Notes under the pieces: generated by a model
Told to the model about the DNA's origin: nothing
What the model saw: only the letters and a program-made list of their open reading frames with translations
Database searches by the model: none
In this document: positions 54,363-63,745 of the stretch, one piece after another
Layout of the letters: each line of letters begins with the position of its first letter
Numbering within the stretch: position 1 is the first letter of the stretch
Translations under genes and position numbers: made by a program
From: Lysobacter_L cavernae
Lineage (GTDB): Bacteria > Pseudomonadota > Gammaproteobacteria > Xanthomonadales > Xanthomonadaceae
NCBI RefSeq assembly: GCF_042648505.1
Contig: NZ_JBHRXK010000001.1
Coordinates: 972,643-1,036,642, forward strand
Direction: 5' to 3'
Length of the DNA stretch: 64,000 bases

Positions 54363-55397
54363 ATGACGCAAACGATGAAAGCGCTGGTCAAGCGCGAAGC
54401 CGGCAAGGGCATCTGGATGGAAGAAGTGCCCGTCCCCTCGCCCGGCCCGAACGAAGTGCTGATCAAGCTCGAGAAGACCGCGATCTGCGGCACCGACCTG
54501 CACATCTACCTGTGGGACGAGTGGAGCCAGCGCACGATCAAGCCGGGCCTGGTCATCGGCCATGAGTTCGTCGGCCGCGTGGTCGAACTCGGTGCCGGCG
54601 TCACCGGCTACAGGATCGGCCAGCGCGTCTCGGCCGAAGGCCACATCGTCTGCGGCCACTGCCGCAACTGCCGCGGCGGCCGCCAGCACCTGTGCCCGAA
54701 CACGGTCGGCATCGGCGTCAACCGCAATGGCGCGTTCGCCGAATACATCGTGATGCCGGCCAGCAACCTGTGGCCGATCCCGGACCAGATCCCGAGCGAA
54801 CTGGCCGCATTCTTCGACCCCTACGGCAACGCCGCGCACTGCTCGCTGGAGTTCGACGTGGTCGGCGAGGACGTGCTGATCACCGGCGCCGGCCCGATCG
54901 GCATCATCGCCGCAGGCATCTGCAAACACATCGGCGCGCGCAACGTGGTCGTCACCGACGTCAACGATTACCGCTTGAAACTGGCCGCCGACATGGGCGC
55001 GACGCGCGTGGTCAATGTCGCCAACACCTCGCTCAAGGACGTGATGGCCGACCTGCACATGGAGGGCTTCGACGTCGGCCTGGAGATGAGTGGCAACCCG
55101 CGCGCCTTCAACGACATGCTCGACTGCATGTACCACGGCGGCAAGATCGCGATGCTCGGGATCATGCCCAAGGGCGCTGGTGCCGACTGGGACAAGATCA
55201 TCTTCAAGGGCCTCACCCTGCACGGCATCTACGGCCGCAAGATGTACGAGACCTGGTACAAGATGACGCAACTGGTGCTGGGCGGTTTCCCGCTCGGCAA
55301 GGTGCTGACCCACCAGTTGCCGATCGATGAGTTCCAGCAGGGCTTCGACCTGATGGAAGCGGGCAAGGCCGGCAAGGTTGTTCTGAGCTGGAACTAG
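54363..55397 (+). CDS. tdh: L-threonine 3-dehydrogenase
   Basis: A 344-residue zinc dehydrogenase. Catalytic zinc site KTAICGTDLHIYLWDEW, structural zinc cluster CGHCRNCRGGRQHLC and NAD site GAGPIGIIAAGI are visible. It oxidises L-threonine to 2-amino-3-oxobutanoate, used at once by Kbl. kbl follows after a 108-base spacer that has been filled by a palindromic repeat. Confidence 0.97.
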   Translation: MTQTMKALVKREAGKGIWMEEVPVPSPGPNEVLIKLEKTAICGTDLHIYLWDEWSQRTIKPGLVIGHEFVGRVVELGAGVTGYRIGQRVSAEGHIVCGHCRNCRGGRQHLCPNTVGIGVNRNGAFAEYIVMPASNLWPIPDQIPSELAAFFDPYGNAAHCSLEFDVVGEDVLITGAGPIGIIAAGICKHIGARNVVVTDVNDYRLKLAADMGATRVVNVANTSLKDVMADLHMEGFDVGLEMSGNPRAFNDMLDCMYHGGKIAMLGIMPKGAGADWDKIIFKGLTLHGIYGRKMYETWYKMTQLVLGGFPLGKVLTHQLPIDEFQQGFDLMEAGKAGKVVLSWN

Positions 55398-55402
55398 CAG
55401 CC

Positions 55403-55488
55403 GTCATCCCCGCGAAGGCGGGGATCCAGCGACCTTCGCTGTTGCTGCCCCCAACAAGACACTGGATTCCCGCCTTCGCGGGAATGAC
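55403..55488. repeat. Inverted pair of GTCATCCCCGCGAAGG repeats between tdh and kbl
   Basis: Two arms, 55403-55429 and 55462-55488, read GTCATCCCCGCGAAGGCGGG in opposite directions with a 32-base middle. The element lies inside the operon and would form a strong hairpin in the mRNA. Confidence 0.85.
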
Positions 55489-55505
55489 GAGCAAAGAGAC
55501 ATCGC

Positions 55506-56699
<1,194 letters not shown>

Positions 56700-56724
56700 T
56701 CCATCCCTGCACCGCAGCAGCAAC

Positions 56725-56755
56725 GAAAGAGGCCGGTCAGTGACCGGCCTCTTTC
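56725..56755. terminator. Terminator after kbl
   Basis: GAAAGAGGCCGGTCA and its complement form a 15-bp stem with a one-base loop region; T-run is short (CTTTC). It also faces the minus-strand gene behind it. Confidence 0.75.
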
Positions 56756-56785
56756 ATTCGTCTGTTCCCACACCGGCGCAGCGCT

Positions 56786-57277
56786 TCATTGGCCGCGCTT
56801 GCGGTCCTTGGCAACGCGTGTATCGGCCTTCTTCGCCGGCGTGCCCTTGGCGACACGGATGCCGCGGGACTTCATCCAGGCATCGAACTCGTCTGCCGAC
56901 ATGCGACGGCCGTTCTGGTGCATGTTGAAGCGATACGGCGTGTTGTCGTGCTTGGTCTTCGGCTTGTAGCCCTCGCCATCGCCCTGGCTCGTGGTAGCCG
57001 GACGGCGCTTGCCAAAGGCGACCGGTTGGCAATCACCCAGGCGGGCCGACGCCAGCGTGTCGTCTGTCCACTGCGACTGTGCCAGCGCCTGCATCAGCAC
57101 GCGGTTGCCTGCACCGGTACCCATGCCATGCCTCGATTGCGGTTGTCCGATCGACCCGAGCATGGTCGCGTCCGGTGCCTGCTGTCGTGGATCGACCCGC
57201 GCGACACAGCTGCCTTCCTGCGCACTGACTCCTCCAGCACACAGCAGCAGCAACACCACCAGCGACATCTTGCGCAT
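56786..57277 (-). CDS. Secreted protein with C-terminal EFDAWM motif, copy 1
   Basis: A 163-residue exported protein (signal SLVVLLLLCAGGVSA). The last ~55 residues contain YKPKTKHDNTPYRFNMHQNG then RRMSADEFDAWMKSRGIRVA and a Lys-rich tail. The same block occurs in the protein at 58286-58792, while the N-terminal halves differ. Cys at QEGSC and GDC could pair. The family is not one I can name. Confidence 0.75.
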   Translation of the reverse strand: MRKMSLVVLLLLCAGGVSAQEGSCVARVDPRQQAPDATMLGSIGQPQSRHGMGTGAGNRVLMQALAQSQWTDDTLASARLGDCQPVAFGKRRPATTSQGDGEGYKPKTKHDNTPYRFNMHQNGRRMSADEFDAWMKSRGIRVAKGTPAKKADTRVAKDRKRGQ

Positions 57278-57494
57278 GACCGTCCTCCCCAACGAAGTCG
57301 AGGGAGTGTAGGCGTGCGCGAGGCCGTCCTGTCCGCGAAAACGGTGACCACACACACACTCCCGCACAGTGGCCGCGCAGATCCGGCTATCGCGTGACAA
57401 CGCACGGATCCGCCATGCGCAGCATGTCGCACCGGTTGCGTGACGCACATCGCAGATGCATCCGCGCAGGCAAGACCGCCGCAGCTTGCCGGTT

Positions 57495-58226
57495 CTAGCG
57501 GTCGCCACCCAGCGCGGCGATCTCGTGTGCACTCAGGCGCCTCCACTGCCCCTTGGGCAGATCGCCCAGCCGCAACGGGCCGATTGCCACACGCACCAGG
57601 CGCAGCACCCCGATATCGAACGCGGCCAGCAGACGACGGATCTGCCGGTTACGGCCTTCGTCGAGGGCGATCTCCAGCCAGGCATGCTTGTCGCCGGCAC
57701 GCAGCAGGCAGACGGACTGGGCGCGCAGGTGTTCGCCGTCGACGTCCACACCCGCGGTCAAGGCCGCCAACAGCGCTTCATCGGGGATTACATCGATCTG
57801 CACGTGATAAGTCTTGACGGCGCCGTGCCCGGGATCGGTGATGTGCGCCGCCCAGGGCGGGTCATTGCAGAACAGCAACAGCCCCTCGCTGGCCTTGTCG
57901 AGACGCCCGACCGGCGCCAGCCACGGCAGCCCGGCCCCGTCGAGACAACGGTAGACCGTGTCGCGGCCGCGCTCGTCCTGGGCCGTAGTGACCAGGCCGC
58001 GCGGCTTGTTGAGCATCAGGTAGATGCGCGGCGCCGCGTCGAGCTCGCGTCCGTCGACGGCGATCCGCTGACGCCCCTGCACGATCGGATACTCGGGATC
58101 GCGTACCACGCGACCATCGACTTCGACCCGACCCGCAGCGATCCATCGGGCAGCCTCGCTGCGCGAGCACAGGCCCTGCTTGGACAGCACCCGCGCGAGA
58201 CCGTGACGTGGTGTCGGCACCGTCAT
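57495..58226 (-). CDS. Pseudouridine synthase, RsuA/RluB/RluE family
   Basis: A 243-residue enzyme with an N-terminal S4 domain (GLARVLSKQGLCSRSEAARW) and the catalytic motif WLAPVGRLDKASEGLLLFCN with Asp. LNKPRGLVTTAQDERGRDTV is the family's KPRG motif. It modifies uridine in rRNA; which of RsuA, RluB, RluE or RluF type cannot be settled from sequence. It sits between the two EFDAWM-motif genes. Confidence 0.93.
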   Translation of the reverse strand: MTVPTPRHGLARVLSKQGLCSRSEAARWIAAGRVEVDGRVVRDPEYPIVQGRQRIAVDGRELDAAPRIYLMLNKPRGLVTTAQDERGRDTVYRCLDGAGLPWLAPVGRLDKASEGLLLFCNDPPWAAHITDPGHGAVKTYHVQIDVIPDEALLAALTAGVDVDGEHLRAQSVCLLRAGDKHAWLEIALDEGRNRQIRRLLAAFDIGVLRLVRVAIGPLRLGDLPKGQWRRLSAHEIAALGGDR

Positions 58227-58285
58227 CGGTCGTTAGCTCGGTCGTTCCCCAGATGCAGACGGGGCGCTGATCGCGCCCCGTAGAC

Positions 58286-58792
58286 TCACTTCTTCTTTTT
58301 TTCGTCCTTCGCCGGCTCCGCGGGAGCAGCGGCGGGAGCGGCGACCGCGCCCTTGCCCTTGGCCACGCGCACGCCCTTGGCTTTCATCCAGGCGTCGAAC
58401 TCCTCGGCGGTCATGCGCTTGCCGTTCTGGTTCATGTCGAAGCGCCATGGCGTGTTGTCGAACTGCGTCTTGGGCTTGTACGCCGCCGGGTCGCTCGCGC
58501 TCGGCATGGCACCCGGAGTCGCGGCAGGCATCGCCTTGGCCACCTGGCAGCCCTCCAGGCGCATGCGGAACAGCACCTGATCCACCGACAAGGCCTCGTC
58601 GAATGCCTGCGACAGCACTCCGGTCGGCGCGCCAAGCTGTGGTCGCGGCACGACCAGCTCCGACGCGATCGGCGCGATCACGGTCGGCCGGATCGGCAGG
58701 GCCTTGGGCGCGGACACCGCGGCGCAATTGGCCACCTGGGCCTGCGCCATACCGGCGATCAACAACAGCGAAAATCCGACTAGTACGCGCAT
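58286..58792 (-). CDS. Secreted protein with C-terminal EFDAWM motif, copy 2
   Basis: A 168-residue exported protein (signal FSLLLIAGMAQA). The C-terminal block YKPKTQFDNTPWRFDMNQNG, KRMTAEEFDAWMKAKGVRVA and a Lys/Ala-rich end matches the copy at 56786-57277 closely. The N-terminal part (APKALPIRPTVIAPIASELV) is unrelated to copy 1. It has its own signal and no promoter shared with the synthase gene. Confidence 0.75.
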   Translation of the reverse strand: MRVLVGFSLLLIAGMAQAQVANCAAVSAPKALPIRPTVIAPIASELVVPRPQLGAPTGVLSQAFDEALSVDQVLFRMRLEGCQVAKAMPAATPGAMPSASDPAAYKPKTQFDNTPWRFDMNQNGKRMTAEEFDAWMKAKGVRVAKGKGAVAAPAAAPAEPAKDEKKKK

Positions 58793-58915
58793 GACCTCTC
58801 TCCATCGATCCGTATCGACGCCTGCATCCGGCGCCCGACATGCGCGCCAGTGTAGGCGTGCCCCCCGCATCGGACAACACCGGAACGCGCAGAGGTATGG
58901 CTGCGTCACAAACGA

Positions 58916-58942
58916 CGAAGCCCGGCACTGGGCCGGGCTTCG
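58916..58942 (-). terminator. Terminator-like hairpin after ompA copy 1
   Basis: CGAAGCCCGGC, loop ACTGG, GCCGGGCTTCG. Almost the same hairpin stands at 60214-60238 after copy 2. Confidence 0.75.
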
Positions 58943-58964
58943 CGTACCGCAGTTACTGAGGTGC

Positions 58965-60047
58965 TTAGTTCTGCACGTTCAGCTCGGTGCGGCGGTTCTT
59001 CTCGCTCTTGCAGCCCGGCATCGTCTGCTCGGTCGGCTCCAGCGGACGGCTCTCGCCGTAACCGATCGGGCCCACCAGACGCGAGGCGTCCACGCCGTTG
59101 CTGGTCAGGTAGTCGAACACCGTGCTGGCGCGACGCTCCGACAGCTTCTGGTTGTACGCGTCCTTGCCGCACAGGTCGGTGTGACCGGCAACCTCGACCT
59201 TCAGCTCCGGATAGCGCTTCAGGATCTCGGTGGCCTCCGACAGGATCGACACCGCGTCAGGACGCAGCGTGGCCTTGTCGAAGTCGAAGTTCACGCCCTT
59301 CAGGTCGATCGACACCGGCACCGGGCAACCGTCCGGACCGATCGTCTGGCCGGCCTGCGAGCCCGGGCACTTGTCGTCGCAGTTGTTGACGCCGTCGCCG
59401 TCGTCGTCCAGGTCCGCGCACGCCGATGCGACCGGCGCCGGCACGGCTGCCACGGCCGCAGCCGCACCCAGCGGAATCACGATGCCGACCGAAGCCAGGA
59501 TGTCGCCGAACCAGTCTTTGCTCGGGGCGTTGACGCTGGTGTCGTCGAAGTCGGCGCGGTAGGCCAGCTCGGTACGGACCGCCACGCGCTCGCCGAGGGC
59601 GCTCTGCACGCCAACGCCGACCTTGGCGGCCAGGTTGCCGTCTTCACGCTGCGCCGGCGAGTTGTTGCTCGGGAACGCGTCGAACTCTTCTTCCGAGCGC
59701 TGGTAGCCCAGGCCCATCAGCAGGTACGGATTCCAGTTGCGGCCTTCGGCCAGGAAGTGGCGACGCAGGTCCAGCGACACGCCGTACTGGCTCCAGTTGA
59801 GGTTCGGGTTGGCGTCGTTGTTCGGGTTCTGGTAGTTCAGCTCGCCGTCGAGCGACCAGTTCGGGGCCAGGAACTTGCCGACGCCCAGGCCGACGAACGG
59901 CGCGTTGCGCGTGCCGCGGTCGTTGTCCTGGATGTTGAAGCCGGCCGAGCCGGTCAAATACCAACGGTCGTCAAAGTCCTGTGCATTGGCAACCTGCGCA
60001 AAGCTCAGGCCCGCCAACAGTGCGGTGCTCAACAAACGGATCTTCAT
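58965..60047 (-). CDS. OmpA family outer membrane protein, copy 1
   Basis: A 360-residue protein: signal STALLAGLSFAQVANA, an eight-stranded OmpA-like barrel (RWYLTGSAGFNIQD, FLAEGRNWNPYLLMGLGYQR), a thrombospondin type-3 calcium segment (DLDDDGDGVNNCDDKCPGS) and the OmpA peptidoglycan domain (FDFDKATLRPDAVSILSEAT, VEVAGHTDLCG). It ties the outer membrane to the wall. GGAG is 5-8 bases before the ATG. Copy 2 follows upstream on the same strand. Confidence 0.95.
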   Translation of the reverse strand: MKIRLLSTALLAGLSFAQVANAQDFDDRWYLTGSAGFNIQDNDRGTRNAPFVGLGVGKFLAPNWSLDGELNYQNPNNDANPNLNWSQYGVSLDLRRHFLAEGRNWNPYLLMGLGYQRSEEEFDAFPSNNSPAQREDGNLAAKVGVGVQSALGERVAVRTELAYRADFDDTSVNAPSKDWFGDILASVGIVIPLGAAAAVAAVPAPVASACADLDDDGDGVNNCDDKCPGSQAGQTIGPDGCPVPVSIDLKGVNFDFDKATLRPDAVSILSEATEILKRYPELKVEVAGHTDLCGKDAYNQKLSERRASTVFDYLTSNGVDASRLVGPIGYGESRPLEPTEQTMPGCKSEKNRRTELNVQN

Positions 60048-60205
60048 CTGTCACTCCATGGATCAGGGGGAAACGGTTTGTACGCTCAACAGCGTCGCCA
60101 GCGGCCCGTGAATGGGGAGGAGCCGCATTCAGCATTGGCGGCGGCGATCATACACTGTCAAGACGTTTGTTAATACCACTTAACGTAATTTGGTAACAAT
60201 GCCGG
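60048..60205. other. Spacer with AT-rich promoter region of ompA copy 1
   Basis: The 60150-60200 stretch is much more AT-rich than its surroundings; on the minus strand it holds TTGACA and TATGAT. They lie only three bases apart, so the exact promoter is unclear. Confidence 0.45.
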
Positions 60206-60213
60206 ATAAATGC

Positions 60214-60238
60214 GAAGCCCGGCACTGGGCCGGGCTTC
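60214..60238 (-). terminator. Terminator-like hairpin after ompA copy 2
   Basis: GAAGCCCGGC and GCCGGGCTTC with loop ACTGG: a near copy of the hairpin at 58916-58942, showing the repeat includes the 3' flank. Confidence 0.75.
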
Positions 60239-60262
60239 ACGTACCGCAGTTACTGAGGGTGC

Positions 60263-61179
60263 TTAGTTCTGCACGTTCAGCTCGGTGCGGCGGTTCTTCT
60301 CGCTCTTGCAGGCCGGGAAGGTCTGCTCGGTCGGCTCCAGCGGACGGCTCTCGCCGTAACCCNNNNNNNNNNNNNNNNNNNNNNNNNNNNNNNNNNNNNN
60401 NNNNNNNNNNNNNNNNNNNNNNNNNNNNNNNNNNNNNNNNNNNNNNNNNNNNNNNNNNGGCCGGCCTGCGAGCCCGGGCACTTGTCGTCGCAGTTGTTGA
60501 CGCCGTCACCGTCGTCGTCCAGGTCCGCGCACGCCGGGGCCACCGGCGCCGGCACGGCCGCGACCGGCGGCGGGCCGAGCGGAATCACGATGCCGACCGA
60601 AGCCAGGATGTCGCCGAACCAGTCGGCGCCGTCGTCCTGCGGGAAGTCATCATTGTTGAATGCACCGATGCTGTCGTTATCAGCGTCGATTCGGTAGGCC
60701 AACTCGGTGCGGACACCGATTCGGCCGAGGTTGCTCTGGATACCGACGCCCAACTTGCCGGCCACGTCGCCGCCCTTGCGCTCACCGGGCGAGTTTGGGC
60801 TCGGGAAGTTGTCGAATTCTTCCTCGTGACGCTGGTAGCCCAGGCCCATCAGCACGTAGGGATTCCAGTTGCGGCCTTCGGCGAGGAAATGACGACGCAC
60901 GTCGAACGAGATGCCGTACTGGCTCCAGTTCAGATTCTGGTTGTCGTCATTATCCGGATTCTGGTAATTCAGCTCGCCGTCGAGCGACCAGTTCGGATTG
61001 AGGAATTTGCCGACCCCCAGAGCAACGAACGGGGTGTCTTTGGTACCGCGCTTGCTGTCCTGGAAATTGAAACCGGCCGAGCCGGTGAGATACCAGCGAT
61101 CGTCGAATTCCTGCGCGCTGGCGACTTGCGCCACACTCAGGCCACCCAGCAGGGCGGCGCAGAGGAGTTTCTTGTTCAT
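60263..61179 (-). CDS. OmpA family outer membrane protein, copy 2, broken by assembly gap
   Basis: Starts MNKKLLCAALLGGLSVAQVA at 61179 with AAGGAG upstream and continues with the same barrel layout as copy 1 (RWYLTGSAGFNFQD, FLAEGRNWNPYVLMGLGYQR) and the type-3 segment CNNC-like text (DGDGVNNCDDKCPGS). The C-terminal part (GYGESRPLEPTEQT to LNVQN) is present at 60263-60362, but between them is a run of N (60363-60458). The N-terminal part and the C-terminal part are in different frames because the gap length is not the real one; copy 1 has about 285 bases there. So the gene is probably intact in the cell. Confidence 0.9.
60363..60458. other. Assembly gap of 96 N
   Basis: 96 undetermined bases within ompA copy 2. 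Comparison with copy 1 suggests about 285 bases are missing, so the gap size is a placeholder, and the two near-identical copies are the likely cause. Confidence 0.95.
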
Positions 61180-61277
61180 GCTCAGCTCCTTGATCAAATT
61201 GGGAAACTGCGTCTGCGAGTTCCTATTGTCAGGACGGCCGCCAGTCGACGCCATCTGGCCCAGATTAAGTTTGCCTA

Positions 61278-61296
61278 TGTGAAGACGACGTTCACA
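61278..61296. promoter_or_regulatory. Palindrome TGTGAA-N7-TTCACA upstream of ompA copy 2
   Basis: A 6-bp-arm palindrome about 100 bases before the ompA start. It looks like a CRP/Clp site, but the half sites TGTGA and TCACA are nine bases apart rather than six, so it is kept as a candidate operator of unknown protein. Confidence 0.35.
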
Positions 61297-61348
61297 AGGG
61301 CCTAACATTCTCCAGATTCCTGGCCGGCTGCGACTCGACCACATAATT

Positions 61349-62812
61349 TCAGATTTTTAACAAGGCCAGAAACTGGGTAATCGGCAGGGCTTCGAGCTTG
61401 TCCGGCTGCGCGGCCAAGGCCAGCAACTGCTCGGCCTGGCCGGCCGGCAGTCTGGCGCGGATGGCCGCCTGGAACTTGCCCATCAGCACCGGAACACCTT
61501 CGGCGCGGCGCTTGCGGTGGCCGATCGGGTAATCCACCGAAACCTTTTCGGTACAGGTACCGTCCTTGAAAAACACCTGGACCGAATTGCCGATATAGCG
61601 CTTGTCCGGGTCGAAATAATCGGCGGTGAACTGCGGGTTTTCCTTGACTGTCATTTTGTCGCGCAGCGCGTCGATGCGCGCATCGCTTGCGACGGCGTCG
61701 CCATAGTCGTCGGCGGTGAGACGACCGAAGAGCAGCGGCACGGCCACCATGTACTGCAGGCAGTGATCGCGGTCGGCGTAGTTCGCCAGCGGACCGGCCT
61801 TGTCGATGATGCGGATGCCGGCCTCCTGGGTTTCCAGCTCGATGCGCTCGACCTGGTCGAGCCCGCCCTCGTCCAGCCTGGCCTTGACCTGGCCATGCAG
61901 TTGCATCGCGCACTCGACCGCGGTCTGGGCGTGGAACTCGGCCGGGTAGCTGATCTTGAAGAGGATGTTCTCCATCACGTAACTGCCGAACGGGCGCTCG
62001 AACTCGAATGGCCGGCCCTGGAAGGCGATGTCGTAGAAGCCCCAGGTCGGCACGCTCAACGCGCTCGGATAGCCGACCACGCCCTTGATGGCGTTGAGCG
62101 CGTGGGTCACGGCGCGGCGGCAGGCATCGCCGGCGGCCCAGCTTTTGCGCGGGCCGGTGTTGGGGGCATGGCGGTAGGTGCGCAGCACGCCATTGTCGAT
62201 CCAGCTGTTCGACACGGCGGTGATGATCGCGTCCTTGTTGCCGCCGAGCATCGCGGTGGCGACCGCGGTCGAGGCCAGCCGCACCAGGATCACGTGGTCG
62301 AGACCGACGCGGTTGAAGGAGTTCTTCAGCGCGTAGCAGCCCTGGATTTCGTGCGCCTTGATCGCGTGACCGAGCACGTCGCGCACGGTCATCGCCTGAC
62401 CGCCTTCGGCCTCGGCCTTGCGGCCCAGGTAGTCGGCGACGGCGAGGATCGCGCCGAGGTTGTCGGACGGGTGGCCCCACTCGGCCGCCAGCCAGGTGTC
62501 GTTGAAGTCGAGCCAGCGGATCTGTACGCCGATGTTGTAGGCGGCCTGGGCCGGATCGAGCTCATGCGAGGTGAACGGCACGCGCGCGCCGCCCGGCATG
62601 CCGGCGCCCGGCACCAGCGGGCCGAGATGCTTGACGCATTCGCAATGCCCCATCGCCAGCGCCGCGCAGGCCAGCGAGTCCAGCAGCATGTAGCGGGCGG
62701 TATCGAAGGCCTCCTTTGACTCGACCCGGTAATCGGCGACGTAATCGGCGATGTCCACCATCGGTTGGTCGGGCTTGGGGCGGACGGTGGAGCGGATGTC
62801 GAAGTGGCTCAT
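61349..62812 (-). CDS. prpD: 2-methylcitrate dehydratase
   Basis: A 487-residue MmgE/PrpD-family enzyme that dehydrates 2-methylcitrate in propionate breakdown. DTARYMLLDSLACAALAMGH near the start, IRWLDFNDTWLAAEWGHPSD and FNRVGLDHVILVRLASTAVA are PrpD motifs. Length matches E. coli PrpD (483). Start at 62812 (MSHFDIRS). No prpB or prpC is seen here. Divergent from the dioxygenase gene. Confidence 0.94.
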   Translation of the reverse strand: MSHFDIRSTVRPKPDQPMVDIADYVADYRVESKEAFDTARYMLLDSLACAALAMGHCECVKHLGPLVPGAGMPGGARVPFTSHELDPAQAAYNIGVQIRWLDFNDTWLAAEWGHPSDNLGAILAVADYLGRKAEAEGGQAMTVRDVLGHAIKAHEIQGCYALKNSFNRVGLDHVILVRLASTAVATAMLGGNKDAIITAVSNSWIDNGVLRTYRHAPNTGPRKSWAAGDACRRAVTHALNAIKGVVGYPSALSVPTWGFYDIAFQGRPFEFERPFGSYVMENILFKISYPAEFHAQTAVECAMQLHGQVKARLDEGGLDQVERIELETQEAGIRIIDKAGPLANYADRDHCLQYMVAVPLLFGRLTADDYGDAVASDARIDALRDKMTVKENPQFTADYFDPDKRYIGNSVQVFFKDGTCTEKVSVDYPIGHRKRRAEGVPVLMGKFQAAIRARLPAGQAEQLLALAAQPDKLEALPITQFLALLKI

Positions 62813-62953
62813 GGAGGCATACCAGCAGGCGAAGGCAGTGGGGCATCTTGCCGGAGTGGCTGACACCGGCCGGTGACGGGATTTCCGGCGGCAGAACGCA
62901 CCGGACCGGCCGCGGCGCTTGGAAATGTCCCGCGCCGGGATCACGCTACGGAC

Positions 62954-63745
62954 ATGGACATCCCCACCCGCCTCCCCGCCCTGTTCCTGTCCCACGGCTC
63001 GCCGATGCTGGCGGTCGAGGACTCGCCCGCCGGCCGCTTCCTCGACGGCCTGGGCGGCGAGCTGCCGTGGCCCAAGGCGATCGTGGTCGCCTCGGCGCAT
63101 TTCATGACCGACCGGCCGATGCTCGGTGGCCATGTCCGACCGCACACCGTGCACGACTTTGGCGGCTTCCCCGAGCCGCTGTACCAGATCAAGTACCCCG
63201 CGCCGGGCGCGCCCGACCTGGCCGAGCAGATCGCCCGACGCTTGGCCGACGCCGGCCTCAATCCGAAAGTCCGCGAGAACCACGGCCTCGACCACGGCGT
63301 CTGGGTGCCGCTGCGACGCATGTACCCGTTGGCGGAGATTCCGGTGGTGCCGCTGTCGGTGATGCCCTACGGCAGCGCCGCGCAGCACTACGCGCTGGGC
63401 CAGGCGCTGGCACCGCTGCGCGACGAAGGCATCCTGGTGATCGGCTCCGGCGGCTTCGTCCACAACCTCGGCGACCTCGACTGGAAGCACAAGGACGGGC
63501 CGATGCCGGTGTGGGCACGCGAGTTCGGCGACTGGATGCACACGATGCTCGCCGCGCACGACTGGCCGGCACTGATGGACTGGCAACAGCGCGCGCCTCA
63601 CGCGCAACACGCCCATCCGACGGTGGAGCACCTGATGCCGTTGTTCGTGGCGCTGGGCGCCGCCGGTGATTCGCCAAGCGTGCGCACGATCCACCGCTCG
63701 CACGAGTTCGGGTCGCTGGCGCTGGATGCGTTTGCGTTTGATTGA
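62954..63745 (+). CDS. LigB/DODA-type extradiol ring-cleavage dioxygenase-like protein
   Basis: A 263-residue class III extradiol dioxygenase fold. LFLSHGSPMLAVED has the first His metal ligand, VASAHFM a second, and IGSGGFVHNLGDLDW another conserved His; the arrangement is that of the YgiD/DODA group. It may use a catechol-type substrate and Fe2+ or Zn2+. The start at 62954 follows CACGCT-N6, again close to the leaderless pattern. Confidence 0.9.
   Translation: MDIPTRLPALFLSHGSPMLAVEDSPAGRFLDGLGGELPWPKAIVVASAHFMTDRPMLGGHVRPHTVHDFGGFPEPLYQIKYPAPGAPDLAEQIARRLADAGLNPKVRENHGLDHGVWVPLRRMYPLAEIPVVPLSVMPYGSAAQHYALGQALAPLRDEGILVIGSGGFVHNLGDLDWKHKDGPMPVWAREFGDWMHTMLAAHDWPALMDWQQRAPHAQHAHPTVEHLMPLFVALGAAGDSPSVRTIHRSHEFGSLALDAFAFD

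Noticed and set aside
60263..61179. Frameshifted ompA pseudogene
   Set aside because: The frame break coincides with 96 N whose length is evidently a placeholder, so no real mutation can be inferred.
61278..61296. TGTGAA-N7-TTCACA as a CRP/Clp site
   Set aside because: The half sites are nine bases apart instead of six, so CRP/Clp binding is not supported; kept only as an unnamed palindrome.
61517..62719. A 400-codon plus-strand open frame opposite prpD
   Set aside because: No motif, no ribosome site and biased composition; prpD is certain.
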